Shown piece after piece: positions 1-8,523 of a DNA stretch of 64,000 nt. The DNA is taken from contig NZ_BLBC01000009.1 of NCBI RefSeq assembly GCF_009684755.1, forward strand, positions 136,260 through 200,259, written 5' to 3'. This stretch comes from Capnocytophaga felis (GTDB lineage Bacteria; Bacteroidota; Bacteroidia; Flavobacteriales; Flavobacteriaceae). The position numbers and the translations under genes were made by a program. The first letter of the stretch is position 1. The number at the start of each line of letters is the position of its first letter. The notes under the pieces were generated by a model. That model searched no databases, had not been told where the DNA came from, and saw only the letters and a program-made list of their open reading frames with translations.

Positions 1-689
1 ATAGGAGTTTCTTCCTCAACAGGAACTAATTTTTCATTTGTTTTAGCCCCAAATATGTGAACTATCCGTTGCCTAAAATTTGCAACGGGCAAGTTAAACA
101 GCTCACTTCCATTGTTATAAAAATAGAAATGGATATTTGGATGAGCCAATGCAACTCTGTGAAATTCATCTAACACGTGCCGAAGTTCCACAGAATCAGA
201 TTTTAAAAAATTCCGACGAGCGGGAATGTTAAAAAACAGATTTTTCATCGCGATGGACGTTCCGTTGGCAGTTACGCAAGGTTCCTGATAAGTAACTTTG
301 CTTCCTTCAATACGAAGTTCCGTTCCCAATTCATCAGACGGGCGTTTTGTAATTAGCTCTACGTGAGCAATCGCAGCAATTGAAGCCAAAGCCTCACCTC
401 TAAATCCTTTTGTTTGTAAGTGGAATAAATCTTCTGCTTTTTGAATTTTTGAAGTTGCGTGACGCTCAAAAGCCAAACGAGCATCTGTAACGCTCATACC
501 AATACCATTATCAATAACTTGCACTAAGGTTTTACCTGCGTCTTTAATGATAAGTTTAATTTCTGTAGCTTTGGCATCAATGGCATTTTCAAGCAATTCT
601 TTCACAGCCGAAGCAGGACGCTGAATCACTTCTCCTGCTGCAATTTGATTAGCTACGTGATCTGGTAATAAGCGAATTATATCTGTCAT
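1..689 (-). CDS. mutL: DNA mismatch repair protein MutL (N-terminal part)
   Basis: The first 229 residues of MutL are present; the rest lies beyond the left edge. MutL is the GHKL-type ATPase that couples MutS mismatch recognition to strand removal. Seen here: the N-terminal [14 protein letters not shown] segment, the ATP-binding [12 protein letters not shown] motif (E31, N35), DNGIGM near residue 60, and [12 protein letters not shown] near residue 93, all in family order. The ATG at 687-689 starts exactly where family members start. It lies 74 bases downstream of the small membrane protein gene on the same strand and is probably co-transcribed with it. Identity is certain; the C-terminal dimerisation domain cannot be judged. 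Confidence 0.97.
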   Translation of the reverse strand, partial: MTDIIRLLPDHVANQIAAGEVIQRPASAVKELLENAIDAKATEIKLIIKDAGKTLVQVIDNGIGMSVTDARLAFERHATSKIQKAEDLFHLQTKGFRGEALASIAAIAHVELITKRPSDELGTELRIEGSKVTYQEPCVTANGTSIAMKNLFFNIPARRNFLKSDSVELRHVLDEFHRVALAHPNIHFYFYNNGSELFNLPVANFRQRIVHIFGAKTNEKLVPVEEETP

Positions 690-763
690 ATATTGAAGTC
701 AGAAAGCTAAAAAACATTACTTAAATTGTTCTCAAAACTTTCAAATAAAAGACTCTTTTTCTG

Positions 764-1048
764 TTACTTTTTAAATATTGATAAATCAAAATCAAGAAGA
801 TAGAGTGCTAAAAAAATAAGTATAGCCAAAACTACCAAAAAAGTTTTGTTGATTTCTCTATTTTTACGATTACGGCTCTCTTTTCGGATATCTTGCCATT
901 CTACAGTAAAATGGTTGGTTTGCGTTTCACGGTCTTTTCGTATGCGTGAATCAAACTCATACGGATTTCCCAAATCCTTACCCTCATAATATCGAGGCGT
1001 GTAATTGTATTTTTTATTTTTCTTCAGATAGAAAATCCTAACCTTCAT
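764..1048 (-). CDS. small single-pass membrane protein upstream of mutL
   Basis: A 94-residue protein with a basic, aromatic N-terminus (MKVRIFYLKKNKKYNY), a charged middle and one C-terminal hydrophobic helix at about residues 69-88, so probably anchored in the inner membrane with the N-terminus in the cytoplasm. The NPYEFDSRIRKDR stretch recurs, as I recall, in small flavobacterial proteins next to mutL that databases often misname as riboflavin synthase beta subunit; nothing here supports an enzyme. A TTG-N18-TACTTTTG promoter lies directly upstream, so this gene probably leads a transcript continuing into mutL. Function unknown. Confidence 0.8.
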   Translation of the reverse strand: MKVRIFYLKKNKKYNYTPRYYEGKDLGNPYEFDSRIRKDRETQTNHFTVEWQDIRKESRNRKNREINKTFLVVLAILIFLALYLLDFDLSIFKK

Positions 1049-1105
1049 AGTTTTACTCCTTTACTCTTTATCTTTTTATTGAGAAACCCCACTCATCAGG
1101 TTTTG

Positions 1106-1134
1106 CAAAAGTACGAAAAATTAATTTAAAACAA
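1106..1134 (-). promoter_or_regulatory. promoter of small membrane protein/mutL
   Basis: On the minus strand a TTG (1132-1134) is followed after 18 bases by TACTTTTG (1106-1113), matching the Bacteroidetes primary-sigma consensus TTG-N17-23-TAnnTTTG. It overlaps the azurin gene's terminator region. Confidence 0.7.
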
Positions 1135-1162
1135 AAAGGCTACCCAAAAAGCAGGATAGCCT
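1130..1162 (-). terminator. terminator after the azurin gene
   Basis: Inverted repeat AGGCTACCC (1137-1145) / GGATAGCCT (1154-1162), nine pairs with one mismatch, followed on the minus strand by a T-rich run. It sits 28 bases past the azurin stop codon. Confidence 0.7.
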
Positions 1163-1190
1163 AACGTAGATAATAAATTACTTATTATTT

Positions 1191-1724
1191 TTATTCAACG
1201 ATGAATTTCCCTTTCATAATTGCATAATGCCCAGGGAATGAACACATAAAATCATAAGTTCCTTTCTCGGGAGCATCAAATGTAATTGTTGTTGACTCAC
1301 CTCCACCAATCATTTTGGTATGAGCGATAACTTCTTCACTTCCAGCAGGCACATAATCTGTGGCTTTTGCATTCATCGCTTTTCCTGCAAAAGCAGCAAG
1401 GTCAGTTCCTTGTTTCAATAACACGAAATTGTGTCCCATAACTTCTACTGGCATTTTACCAACGTGTTTCAATGTCAAAGTAACTTTCTCACCTGCTTTT
1501 ACTCTGATTTCATTTGTACTGAAGGTCATTTGGTCGGTACTTTCCAATACAATTGCACCATCTTCAACTTTTTGTTCTGTTGCTGCCGGCTTTTGCTCTT
1601 GCATTGAATGGTCGTGGTTGTGAGTTGCTTCCATTGAAGAACTCGATTCATTTTTCTTAGTTTCTGTATTACCACACGATACAACAAACGCTCCCATAAG
1701 AGCCACTAAAAATACTTTTTTCAT
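1191..1724 (-). CDS. azurin-like cupredoxin lipoprotein
   Basis: A 177-residue blue-copper protein of the azurin family, an electron carrier outside the inner membrane. Residues 1-16 form a lipoprotein signal ending in VVSC, so Cys17 is the likely lipidation site. A low-complexity linker (about 20-55), rich in Ser, Gln and His (HNHDH at 35-39), leads into the cupredoxin domain. The copper ligands are all visible: His98 in GHNF, Cys161 and His166 in CSFPGH, and Met170. Family azurins are about 128 residues and usually soluble; the excess here is the signal and linker. Monocistronic, with a -7 box TATCTTTG at 1748-1755 and its own terminator. The partner oxidase or reductase is not in the window. 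Confidence 0.93.
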   Translation of the reverse strand: MKKVFLVALMGAFVVSCGNTETKKNESSSSMEATHNHDHSMQEQKPAATEQKVEDGAIVLESTDQMTFSTNEIRVKAGEKVTLTLKHVGKMPVEVMGHNFVLLKQGTDLAAFAGKAMNAKATDYVPAGSEEVIAHTKMIGGGESTTITFDAPEKGTYDFMCSFPGHYAIMKGKFIVE

Positions 1725-1747
1725 ACGAATATTAATTTAATTTCGGA

Positions 1748-1755
1748 CAAAGATA
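1748..1755 (-). promoter_or_regulatory. -7 element upstream of azurin gene
   Basis: Minus-strand TATCTTTG fits TAnnTTTG, 23 bases upstream of the ATG. No clear TTG at the expected upstream distance. Confidence 0.5.
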
Positions 1756-1918
1756 TAACATTTTTTCTATTTAAAATAATTCTGAATTACTTTTAACATT
1801 CATTTTTTCAAAAAAATAATCATCTTCTACGGTAAAAAATTTGCTGCTTCCCATTCTTATTCAATACAAAACAACATAAAAACCTATTATCTTATTATTA
1901 TAAGTAAAATAAAAAATG

Positions 1919-1926
1919 TATTTTTG
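1919..1926 (+). promoter_or_regulatory. -7 element upstream of ricT
   Basis: TATTTTTG matches TAnnTTTG. It covers the TTG at 1924 that would otherwise extend the reading frame, so translation almost certainly starts downstream, at the ATG at 2050. No good TTG -33 element seen. Confidence 0.5.
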
Positions 1927-2049
1927 CAGTTTGAAGTTCTTTCATTGAGAAGAAAAACTAACAATTATACAATTTTAACTAACTTAATAAAACAAGAGAT
2001 AAAGCATATTTTTTTATCAATCTCTTGCAAAAAATATAGAATTACAAGG

Positions 2050-3384
2050 ATGAGTTGCAATAATTGCACAACAAAAAATAAAAAAGGAGGCTGTGGAACA
2101 GGTAATTGCGGAACAGGGGGCTGCGGAAGCGGTAAATTAGCCGTTTTTGATTGGCTTTCAAACACACAAATGCCCGGTGGACAAAAACAATTCGATTGTG
2201 TAGAAGTACGTTTTAAAAACAGCCGAAAAGAATATTTCAGAAATAGTGAAAATATTCCTCTACAAATAGGCGATGTTGTTGCTACTGAAGCGAATTCCGG
2301 ACACGATGTAGGCGTTATTACATTAGTAGGAGAATTAGTTCGCTTGCAAATGAAGAAGCATCGGATTGATTGGAAAAGTGATGACGTTCCAAAGATATAT
2401 CGCAAAGCAAATCAAAAAGATATTGACATTTGGCAGGAAGCACGGAACAAGGAAGAAGCCGTTCAAAAACAATCACGTGAGCTGGCTATTGCTCTGGGGT
2501 TGGAAATGAAAATATCAGATGTTGAATTTCAAGGAGATGGCTCAAAAGCTACCTTTTATTATACGGCTGAAGGACGTGTTGATTTTCGTCAGTTGATAAA
2601 GGATATGGCTCGAGTTTTTTCTGTTCGGATAGAAATGCGACAAATTGGGTTTCGTCAGGAAGCAGCTCGCTTGGGCGGAATTGGTTCGTGCGGACGAGAG
2701 CTTTGCTGTTCCACTTGGCTAACTGACTTCAGAACAGTAACTACGGCAGCTGCTCGTTATCAGCAACTTTCATTAAATCCTCAAAAATTGGCTGGGCAAT
2801 GTGGGAAACTGAAATGTTGCATCAACTTTGAATTAGATACCTATCTTGATGCTTTACAGGATTTCCCAAAAACAGAAGTCAAACTCATAACAGAAAAAGG
2901 AAGAGCAAGTTGCCAAAAGATAGATATTTTCAAACGATTTATGTGGTTCACATACGATGATGACCCGATAAATTGGTATAAAATTTCCGTTGATAGTGTT
3001 AAAGAAATTATCACTATGAACGAAAAAAATCAGAAAGTAACCTCTTTGGATGGCTATGCCATTGTAAGTGACGGAGTTGGGATGTCAGATACTTTGAGTA
3101 GCGATAACAATAAGGAAATGTTTGAGGAAGATATCACCCGATTTGACAAAGCCAATAAACGAAAAAAAGGTAAAAAAAGCCCAAAAAATCAAAAACAGGC
3201 GAAAAATCCAAATCAACAGAAAGGAGAAAGCCAGAATAATCTCCCTAAAAATGTGAAAGAACAAAAACAGCCAAACCCTCATAAAGAAAATACTCAAAAA
3301 AATTTAAAAAACACAAACGAATCAAAGAAGCCAAATACCAAAAAGAGACCAAACAATAGAAACAATACAAACAAAGAAAAATAA
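2050..3384 (+). CDS. ricT: PSP1/RicT-family iron-sulfur regulatory protein
   Basis: A 444-residue PSP1-domain protein related to RicT (YaaT), which in Bacillus subtilis is part of the RicA/F/T Fe-S complex that assists RNase Y in mRNA processing. Whether that role holds in flavobacteria is unknown. The N-terminus is cysteine- and glycine-rich (GGCGTGNCGTGGCGSG near residues 13-28) and the core has CGRELCC and CGKLKCC motifs, plausible Fe-S ligands. The PSP1 core spans about residues 30-320; the last 80 or so residues are a Lys/Asn/Gln-rich disordered tail. I chose the ATG at 2050 because the longer frame starts inside a promoter element. It is followed at 46 bases by gldH, an arrangement common in flavobacteria. 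Confidence 0.88.
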   Translation: MSCNNCTTKNKKGGCGTGNCGTGGCGSGKLAVFDWLSNTQMPGGQKQFDCVEVRFKNSRKEYFRNSENIPLQIGDVVATEANSGHDVGVITLVGELVRLQMKKHRIDWKSDDVPKIYRKANQKDIDIWQEARNKEEAVQKQSRELAIALGLEMKISDVEFQGDGSKATFYYTAEGRVDFRQLIKDMARVFSVRIEMRQIGFRQEAARLGGIGSCGRELCCSTWLTDFRTVTTAAARYQQLSLNPQKLAGQCGKLKCCINFELDTYLDALQDFPKTEVKLITEKGRASCQKIDIFKRFMWFTYDDDPINWYKISVDSVKEIITMNEKNQKVTSLDGYAIVSDGVGMSDTLSSDNNKEMFEEDITRFDKANKRKKGKKSPKNQKQAKNPNQQKGESQNNLPKNVKEQKQPNPHKENTQKNLKNTNESKKPNTKKRPNNRNNTNKEK

Positions 3385-3430
3385 TTCTATTCTTTTAGCG
3401 ATTTCTTAAAAATTGATTAAAACCCTAAAA

Positions 3431-3907
3431 ATGAGATTTTTAAAAATATTATTTATACTTATTTTTCTAACAGGTTGCAATGATAATGTTGAATACAGCC
3501 AATATATTTCTCTTTCTAATGGTTGGGAAAAGGGAAAACCTATTCTATTTCAACTTGAGCAAACGGACACAATTACTAAGAAAAATCTGTTCATAATGTT
3601 ACGTAATGATGAAAAGTACGAATTTAGTAACTTATTCATAATCACAAAATTAGAACAACCTAATAACAAGGTAATCGTAGATACTTTACAATACGAAATG
3701 GCAACTCCTGAGGGTGAGTGGCTTGGCTATGGCTTTTCTGCTATTAAAGAAAGTAAATTATGGTATAAAGAAAATTTCAACTTTCCTTCAACCGGAAAAT
3801 ACACCATAAAAATAGAACAAGCAATGCGAAAAATTGGTGAAAATGAAGGGATTGAGCTTTTGGAAGGAATTACAGAAGTAGGTTTACGCATAGAAAAAGC
3901 CAATTAA
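3431..3907 (+). CDS. gldH: gliding motility lipoprotein GldH
   Basis: A 158-residue lipoprotein: hydrophobic signal MRFLKILFILIFLTGC with the lipid-accepting Cys16, then an all-beta-looking domain (YSQYISLSNGWEKGKP, YGFSAIKESKLWYKENFNFP) typical of GldH. GldH is required for gliding and for stability of the type IX secretion/gliding machinery in Flavobacterium johnsoniae. The ATG at 3431 is preferred to a TTG 18 bases upstream because it begins a proper signal peptide. It sits between ricT and the PBP1A gene (36-base gap), the usual flavobacterial order, and is likely co-transcribed with both. Confidence 0.93.
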   Translation: MRFLKILFILIFLTGCNDNVEYSQYISLSNGWEKGKPILFQLEQTDTITKKNLFIMLRNDEKYEFSNLFIITKLEQPNNKVIVDTLQYEMATPEGEWLGYGFSAIKESKLWYKENFNFPSTGKYTIKIEQAMRKIGENEGIELLEGITEVGLRIEKAN

Positions 3908-3943
3908 ATCTATAAAAATCAAAAAATTGATATTCAAATATTT

Positions 3944-6247
3944 ATGGTAAAAGATACAAATAATATCAAAAAAAATAAAAACTTTTTTGTAAAATGGTTT
4001 TGGCGGATATTTGCTGGTGGTGTAATATTCGTGCTACTTTTATTTATGTTTGCTTCTTGGGGATTTTTAGGAGAAATGCCTGATTTTAAAAGACTTGAAA
4101 ACCCTGAAACAAATTTAGCCACAGAAATAGTTAGTTCAGACGGAAAAACGTTAGGTAAATTTTACTTGGATGACAACCGTACCCCTGTGAAATACAAGGA
4201 TTTACCAAAACATTTGGTTGACGCATTGGTAGCCACCGAAGACGAACGTTTTTACGAACATTCTGGAATTGATGCTCGAGGAACATTGCGTGCCATTGCC
4301 TTTTTAGGAAGCAAAGGTGGAGCTTCAACAATAACACAACAGCTTGCAAAACAGCTATTTCACGGAACAAAAGCTCGCGGATTGGAGCGTTATACTCAGA
4401 AAATTAAAGAGTGGGTTATTTCCACACGTTTGGAAACTCAATACACCAAAGAAGAAATTCTGACAATGTACTTCAATATATATGATTTTGGTTATCAAGC
4501 AGATGGAATCCGTTCCGCATCACGTATCTTTTTTGATAAAGAACCACAAGATTTATTAATTGAAGAAAGTGCTGTGTTGGTGGGAATGTTTAAAAATTCT
4601 TCTCTTTACAATCCGGTGCGAAATCCAAAAGGGGTTACCAATCGTAGGAATGTAGTTCTCTCGCAAATGGCTAAAAATAATTACATTAGCAACAAAGTTA
4701 GAGACTCTTTACAACAAATTCCTCTGAAAATTAACTTTACGCCCGAAAGCCACAATGAAGGGATTGCTACCTATTTCCGTGAATATTTGCGTTCATATAT
4801 GAGAGATTGGATTGAAAAAAATCCTAAACCAGACGGCTCAAAACACAATCTGTACTTAGACGGAATGAAAGTTTACACAACCATAGACTCAAAAATGCAA
4901 ACCTATGCAGAAATGGCTGTGAGAGAACATATGATGCGACTTCAAAAAGCTTTTGATGCAGAAAATAATCCTACTAAAAATAAAACTTATCCGTTTTTAG
5001 ATATTTCCAAAGATGAATTCAACACCTTGATATCAAGAGCGATGAAGCATTCTGAACGCTGGAGAAAAATGAAATCTTTGGGATATTCTGAAAAAGAAAT
5101 CAAAGAATCTTTTGAGAAAAAAGCGGAAATGAGAATCTTTTCGTGGGCAGGCGAAAAAGACACAATTATGACCCCGAAAGATTCCATTCTTTACTATAAA
5201 GCTTTTTTGCGTACAGGAATGATGTCAATGGAACCACAAACGGGACACATAAAAGCTTGGGTAGGAGGCATCAACTACAAGCATTTCCAATATGACCAAG
5301 TGATTCAAGGTGCCAGACAAACCGGTTCTACATTCAAGCCCTTTGTTTATGCAACTGCAATCGATCAATTACATTATTCTCCTTGCTACGAATTACCTGA
5401 TATTCAAACTTGTATCGAAGAAGGAAAATATCAAAACATAACTGCTTGGTGTCCTAAGAATTCCAACGGGAAGTTCTCGGGTAAAATGATGACACTAAAG
5501 TATGCTCTGGCAAATTCAGTCAATTCCATTACAGTCAATCTGATGGATAAAGTGGGTCCTGTTCCTGTAATTAATATGGTTAGAAATTTAGGAATTACCT
5601 CTGAAATTCCGGAAATGCCTTCAATTGCTTTGGGTACTTCTGATGCTACAGTTTACGAAATGGTAGGAGCTTATGGCACATTTGCCAACGAAGGCGTATA
5701 TGTCAAACCTATTTTGGTAACCCGTATTGAAGATAAAAACGGAACCGTTCTGTTTGAAAATACTCCTGAAACTCACGATGTTGTAAGTGCTGATGTGGCT
5801 CGTGCTGTTGTAAATCTGATGGAAGGAGTTACGCAATATGGTTCGGGAGCAAGGCTCAGAACCAAAGGAGCTGATTCTTATAACAGTTTGTACAAAAATG
5901 TAATGACAGGTTATCCGTACGCATTTACAAATCCAATTGCAGGAAAAACGGGAACAACTCAAAATAATAGTGATGGGTGGTTTATGGGAATGGTTCCGAA
6001 TTTGGTTACAGGAGTTTGGGTAGGTGGCGAAGACCGAGCTGTACATTTTAAAGGTACTAGCTACGGACAAGGAGCAACAATGGCACTACCCATTTGGGGA
6101 TATTATATGAAAAAGTGTTATGAAGACAAAGAATTGAGCATATCAAAAGCCGCTTTTCCTTCTCCTCAAAATATGGAAATCCCCGTTGATTGTAAAAAAG
6201 ATGAACAATCAAGTGACGGAGATGATTTCGGGCAGATTGATTTTTAA
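3944..6247 (+). CDS. bifunctional penicillin-binding protein 1A (GT51 transglycosylase/transpeptidase)
   Basis: A 767-residue class A PBP that polymerises and cross-links peptidoglycan in the periplasm. One N-terminal membrane helix is at about 22-40. The glycosyltransferase domain shows EDERFYEHSG (catalytic Glu99), GGASTITQQLAKQLF (125-139) and RLETQYTKEEILTMYFN (162-178). The transpeptidase domain carries STFK with the acylated Ser462, SVN at 525-527 and KTGT at 668-671. Length and motif order are standard. It ends in an Asp-rich tail. It follows gldH, and its stop codon overlaps that of convergent murI by 3-4 bases, so no terminator separates the two. Confidence 0.96.
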   Translation: MVKDTNNIKKNKNFFVKWFWRIFAGGVIFVLLLFMFASWGFLGEMPDFKRLENPETNLATEIVSSDGKTLGKFYLDDNRTPVKYKDLPKHLVDALVATEDERFYEHSGIDARGTLRAIAFLGSKGGASTITQQLAKQLFHGTKARGLERYTQKIKEWVISTRLETQYTKEEILTMYFNIYDFGYQADGIRSASRIFFDKEPQDLLIEESAVLVGMFKNSSLYNPVRNPKGVTNRRNVVLSQMAKNNYISNKVRDSLQQIPLKINFTPESHNEGIATYFREYLRSYMRDWIEKNPKPDGSKHNLYLDGMKVYTTIDSKMQTYAEMAVREHMMRLQKAFDAENNPTKNKTYPFLDISKDEFNTLISRAMKHSERWRKMKSLGYSEKEIKESFEKKAEMRIFSWAGEKDTIMTPKDSILYYKAFLRTGMMSMEPQTGHIKAWVGGINYKHFQYDQVIQGARQTGSTFKPFVYATAIDQLHYSPCYELPDIQTCIEEGKYQNITAWCPKNSNGKFSGKMMTLKYALANSVNSITVNLMDKVGPVPVINMVRNLGITSEIPEMPSIALGTSDATVYEMVGAYGTFANEGVYVKPILVTRIEDKNGTVLFENTPETHDVVSADVARAVVNLMEGVTQYGSGARLRTKGADSYNSLYKNVMTGYPYAFTNPIAGKTGTTQNNSDGWFMGMVPNLVTGVWVGGEDRAVHFKGTSYGQGATMALPIWGYYMKKCYEDKELSISKAAFPSPQNMEIPVDCKKDEQSSDGDDFGQIDF

Positions 6248-7038
6248 ATCTGTTGAAGTTTTAAATTATCAATATTAGGAGCAAATTGTTGCAAAACAGA
6301 TAAATTCCCATTACTAAACCAAATGTGATGGGGTTTTCTTTGGCTATCGTTTAACAGATTACTCTGTGAAAGTACGTTTTTTGTCTGCTTCGCAACAGCA
6401 TATCCTGAATCTATCACTTTTATATTCTCTGGGATAATCTTTTGTATTTGAGGCAATAAATACGGGTAATGTGTGCAACCAAGCACAAGATAATCTATGT
6501 TTTCTTCCGCCATAGGAAGTAAATATTTTTTCAATAACTCAAATATTTCAGGGCTTTCGATTTGTCCCTTTTCAATAAGATTAACCAACCCCTCGCCTAT
6601 TTTTTCAACGATTTGAATTCCCTCTTTTTTAATCAAATCATTACTTGTTTTCATAAATAATTCACTTGAAAGTGTCCCTTTAGTTGCCAAAACACCAACT
6701 TTTTTGGTAACACTTTGTAATCCAGCGGGCTTAATAGCTGGCTCTATACCTATGAAAGAAATATCCTTGTATTTGGAACGCAAATGTGAGATTGCATTTG
6801 TTGTTCCTGTATTACAAGCAACTACAATGATTTTAACTTTGTTTTCCAGCAGAAATTCCGTATTTCTTTCACATAAAACGATAATTTCTTCTTTCGTTTT
6901 TCCTCCATACGGAGCATTTTTATTATCTGCAAGAAACAATGTATTTTCATAAGGCATAAGTTTTACTATTTCCTTCCAAATAGTGGTTCCTCCTACCCCT
7001 GAATCAAATAATCCTATTGGCTTTTCTTTATTAATCAT
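6244..7038 (-). CDS. murI: glutamate racemase
   Basis: A 264-residue cofactor-independent racemase that makes D-glutamate for peptidoglycan. It shows GLFDSGVGG near the N-terminus and the two catalytic cysteines: Cys75 in ACNTGTT and Cys188 in GCTHYP. I chose the ATG at 7036-7038, giving the MINKEKPIGLFD start usual for the family; an upstream frame extension of nine residues has no support. It is the last gene of the bamA-ompH operon and its end overlaps the convergent PBP1A gene, another cell-wall enzyme. A hairpin in the 71-base gap upstream may partly separate it from the ompH transcript. Confidence 0.95.
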   Translation of the reverse strand: MINKEKPIGLFDSGVGGTTIWKEIVKLMPYENTLFLADNKNAPYGGKTKEEIIVLCERNTEFLLENKVKIIVVACNTGTTNAISHLRSKYKDISFIGIEPAIKPAGLQSVTKKVGVLATKGTLSSELFMKTSNDLIKKEGIQIVEKIGEGLVNLIEKGQIESPEIFELLKKYLLPMAEENIDYLVLGCTHYPYLLPQIQKIIPENIKVIDSGYAVAKQTKNVLSQSNLLNDSQRKPHHIWFSNGNLSVLQQFAPNIDNLKLQQI

Positions 7039-7050
7039 AATACAAAAATA

Positions 7051-7080
7051 AAAAAGTGCCCGCAAAACACGAACACTTTT
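7051..7080 (-). terminator. hairpin between ompH and murI
   Basis: AAAAGTG (7052-7058) pairs with CACTTTT (7074-7080) around a 15-base loop, followed on the minus strand by a T-rich stretch. The stem is short, so it may attenuate and not fully terminate. Confidence 0.45.
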
Positions 7081-7109
7081 AACTAAAATTATTTGTATAT
7101 TATGGACAA

Positions 7110-7643
7110 TTAAAATCCTAATTCTTTTTTTACTGCACTATACAAATCAGTTCCTTTAGCTACAATCACTCCTGAACCATTGCTTGAATCCAAAACGTAT
7201 TGAATTCCTTGTGCAGCAGCAACTTTTTCAACAGCAGCTCTTACTTTTTTCAAAATTGGCTCAATCAATTCTTGTTGTTTTTTCTGAATTGTCATAGAAG
7301 CTGTTTGCTGTGCCTGACGCAGATTGTTCTCCATTGTTTGAAGTTCTTCTGATTTTTTAAGGAATTCTGATTCTCTTGCTTTCAATTGAGCTTCTGTTAA
7401 AGCAGCCGCTTCATTTTGATACGCTTGAGCTTTAGTTTGAAGCTCTTTGATAGATGCTTGAAAATCAGCCTCATACGTTTGTTGTAATTTTTTCAACTGA
7501 GCTTCAGCCGATTTTCTTTCAGGCATTTCCTCTAAAAGTTTTTGTGTATCGATGTGGGCTATTTTGTTTTGTGCAGTAGCCATTGATGTTGCTCCTAAAA
7601 CAAGAGCCAACGCAATCATAATTGTTTTAAAATTTCTCATCAT
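7110..7643 (-). CDS. OmpH/Skp-family periplasmic chaperone
   Basis: A 177-residue secreted protein of the OmpH/Skp family, which holds unfolded outer-membrane proteins on the way to BamA. Residues 1-25 form a signal peptide ending in ATAQ, followed by the family start IAHIDTQKLLEEMPE and a long coiled-coil (about 40-140) rich in Gln, Ala and Glu. The start has two adjacent ATG codons (7641-7643 and 7638-7640). It lies 36 bases after a second ompH-like gene and directly downstream of bamA, the standard Bacteroidetes arrangement of paired Skp-like genes. Confidence 0.92.
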   Translation of the reverse strand: MMRNFKTIMIALALVLGATSMATAQNKIAHIDTQKLLEEMPERKSAEAQLKKLQQTYEADFQASIKELQTKAQAYQNEAAALTEAQLKARESEFLKKSEELQTMENNLRQAQQTASMTIQKKQQELIEPILKKVRAAVEKVAAAQGIQYVLDSSNGSGVIVAKGTDLYSAVKKELGF

Positions 7644-7679
7644 CTTACTTTGTGTTTATAAATTATTAATGTTAGTACT

Positions 7680-8462
7680 CTATTTATTCTTTTTTTGTTT
7701 TGCTTCTTGTTGTTTTTGCTGGCGTTCAGCTTTTTCTTTCTCTTTTTGAGCTTGTTCTTCTGCTCGTTTGCGTTGTGTTTCTTCTATACGTTTTTGTTTT
7801 TCCTTTTCGTACTCGGCTTTTTTCCTTTCCTTTTCTTGTTCTAATTCTTTGCGTTTTTTTGTTCGTTCATCAACAAACTCAAAATCATAACTTTCTTTTA
7901 GAAGCTCTCCTATTTCTTTATTTCTGTCCTCCGCATTGTCTTTTCGCCTTAAAATGCGAAGTACAACATTGGTTAAATTATGCTGATTGTTTGAATAAAG
8001 CATCGAAACTTCACTTTTCTCAAAAATCATATCATATTTTCTGAGCTTCCCTATTTCTTGAACAATATTAAATACTTGGTCTTGAATTGGTTTGGCTAAC
8101 ATAAATTTTTGAGTAACATACTCACCTTTTTCAGCTCCAAACTTTTGCTCTTTATAAGCATTCAAATTGTGTTCAAGCAAATCTATTTCTTGTTGCTTAT
8201 CTTTGATGAGTTCAGCCGTTAGCAATGATTTTTCAGCTTCCAGCTTATCTTTTTCATCTTGAATTTGCTTTTGGCGTTTTTCTATTTCAAGTTGCCAGCC
8301 ATTTACTTGCAAGGCAAATTGTTCATTAGCTACCTTATATTCCTCCAAATTTGACAAAATAAAATCCATATCCACATAGCCAATCTTAACCCCTTTTTGA
8401 GCGAATATAAAACTTGTTATTAAAAACAAGCCCGAAAGCAAGATATGTTTTAGTTTTATCAT
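7680..8462 (-). CDS. OmpH/Skp-family protein with long charged tail
   Basis: A 260-residue OmpH-family protein starting MIKLKHILLSGLFL with a signal peptide cut near FAQ. The family motif VKIGYVDMDFILSNLEEYK follows, then a coiled coil. From about residue 195 the protein is almost only Lys, Glu, Arg, Gln and Ala, a long highly charged helix not present in classic Skp. The ATG at 8460-8462 is chosen because it begins the signal peptide; the longer frame would run into the end of bamA. Probably the less-studied partner of the neighbouring OmpH protein in outer-membrane protein delivery. Confidence 0.9.
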   Translation of the reverse strand: MIKLKHILLSGLFLITSFIFAQKGVKIGYVDMDFILSNLEEYKVANEQFALQVNGWQLEIEKRQKQIQDEKDKLEAEKSLLTAELIKDKQQEIDLLEHNLNAYKEQKFGAEKGEYVTQKFMLAKPIQDQVFNIVQEIGKLRKYDMIFEKSEVSMLYSNNQHNLTNVVLRILRRKDNAEDRNKEIGELLKESYDFEFVDERTKKRKELEQEKERKKAEYEKEKQKRIEETQRKRAEEQAQKEKEKAERQQKQQEAKQKKNK

Positions 8463-8523
8463 AGCTAAAAAACTTTTACGTGTTCTTCCGTTTTTATTGC
8501 ATAGAAAATATCGTGCCAAATTT

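Noticed and set aside
1924-2049. Longer N-terminus for the RicT-like protein starting at TTG 1924
   Set aside because: The TTG is part of a TAnnTTTG promoter element, and the extra 42 residues have no family look; the ATG at 2050 gives the normal MSCNNC start.
7700-8044. Plus-strand, Leu/Val/Phe-rich frame opposite the second ompH gene
   Set aside because: It is the mirror of the Lys/Glu/Gln-rich coiled-coil codons, not a real membrane protein.
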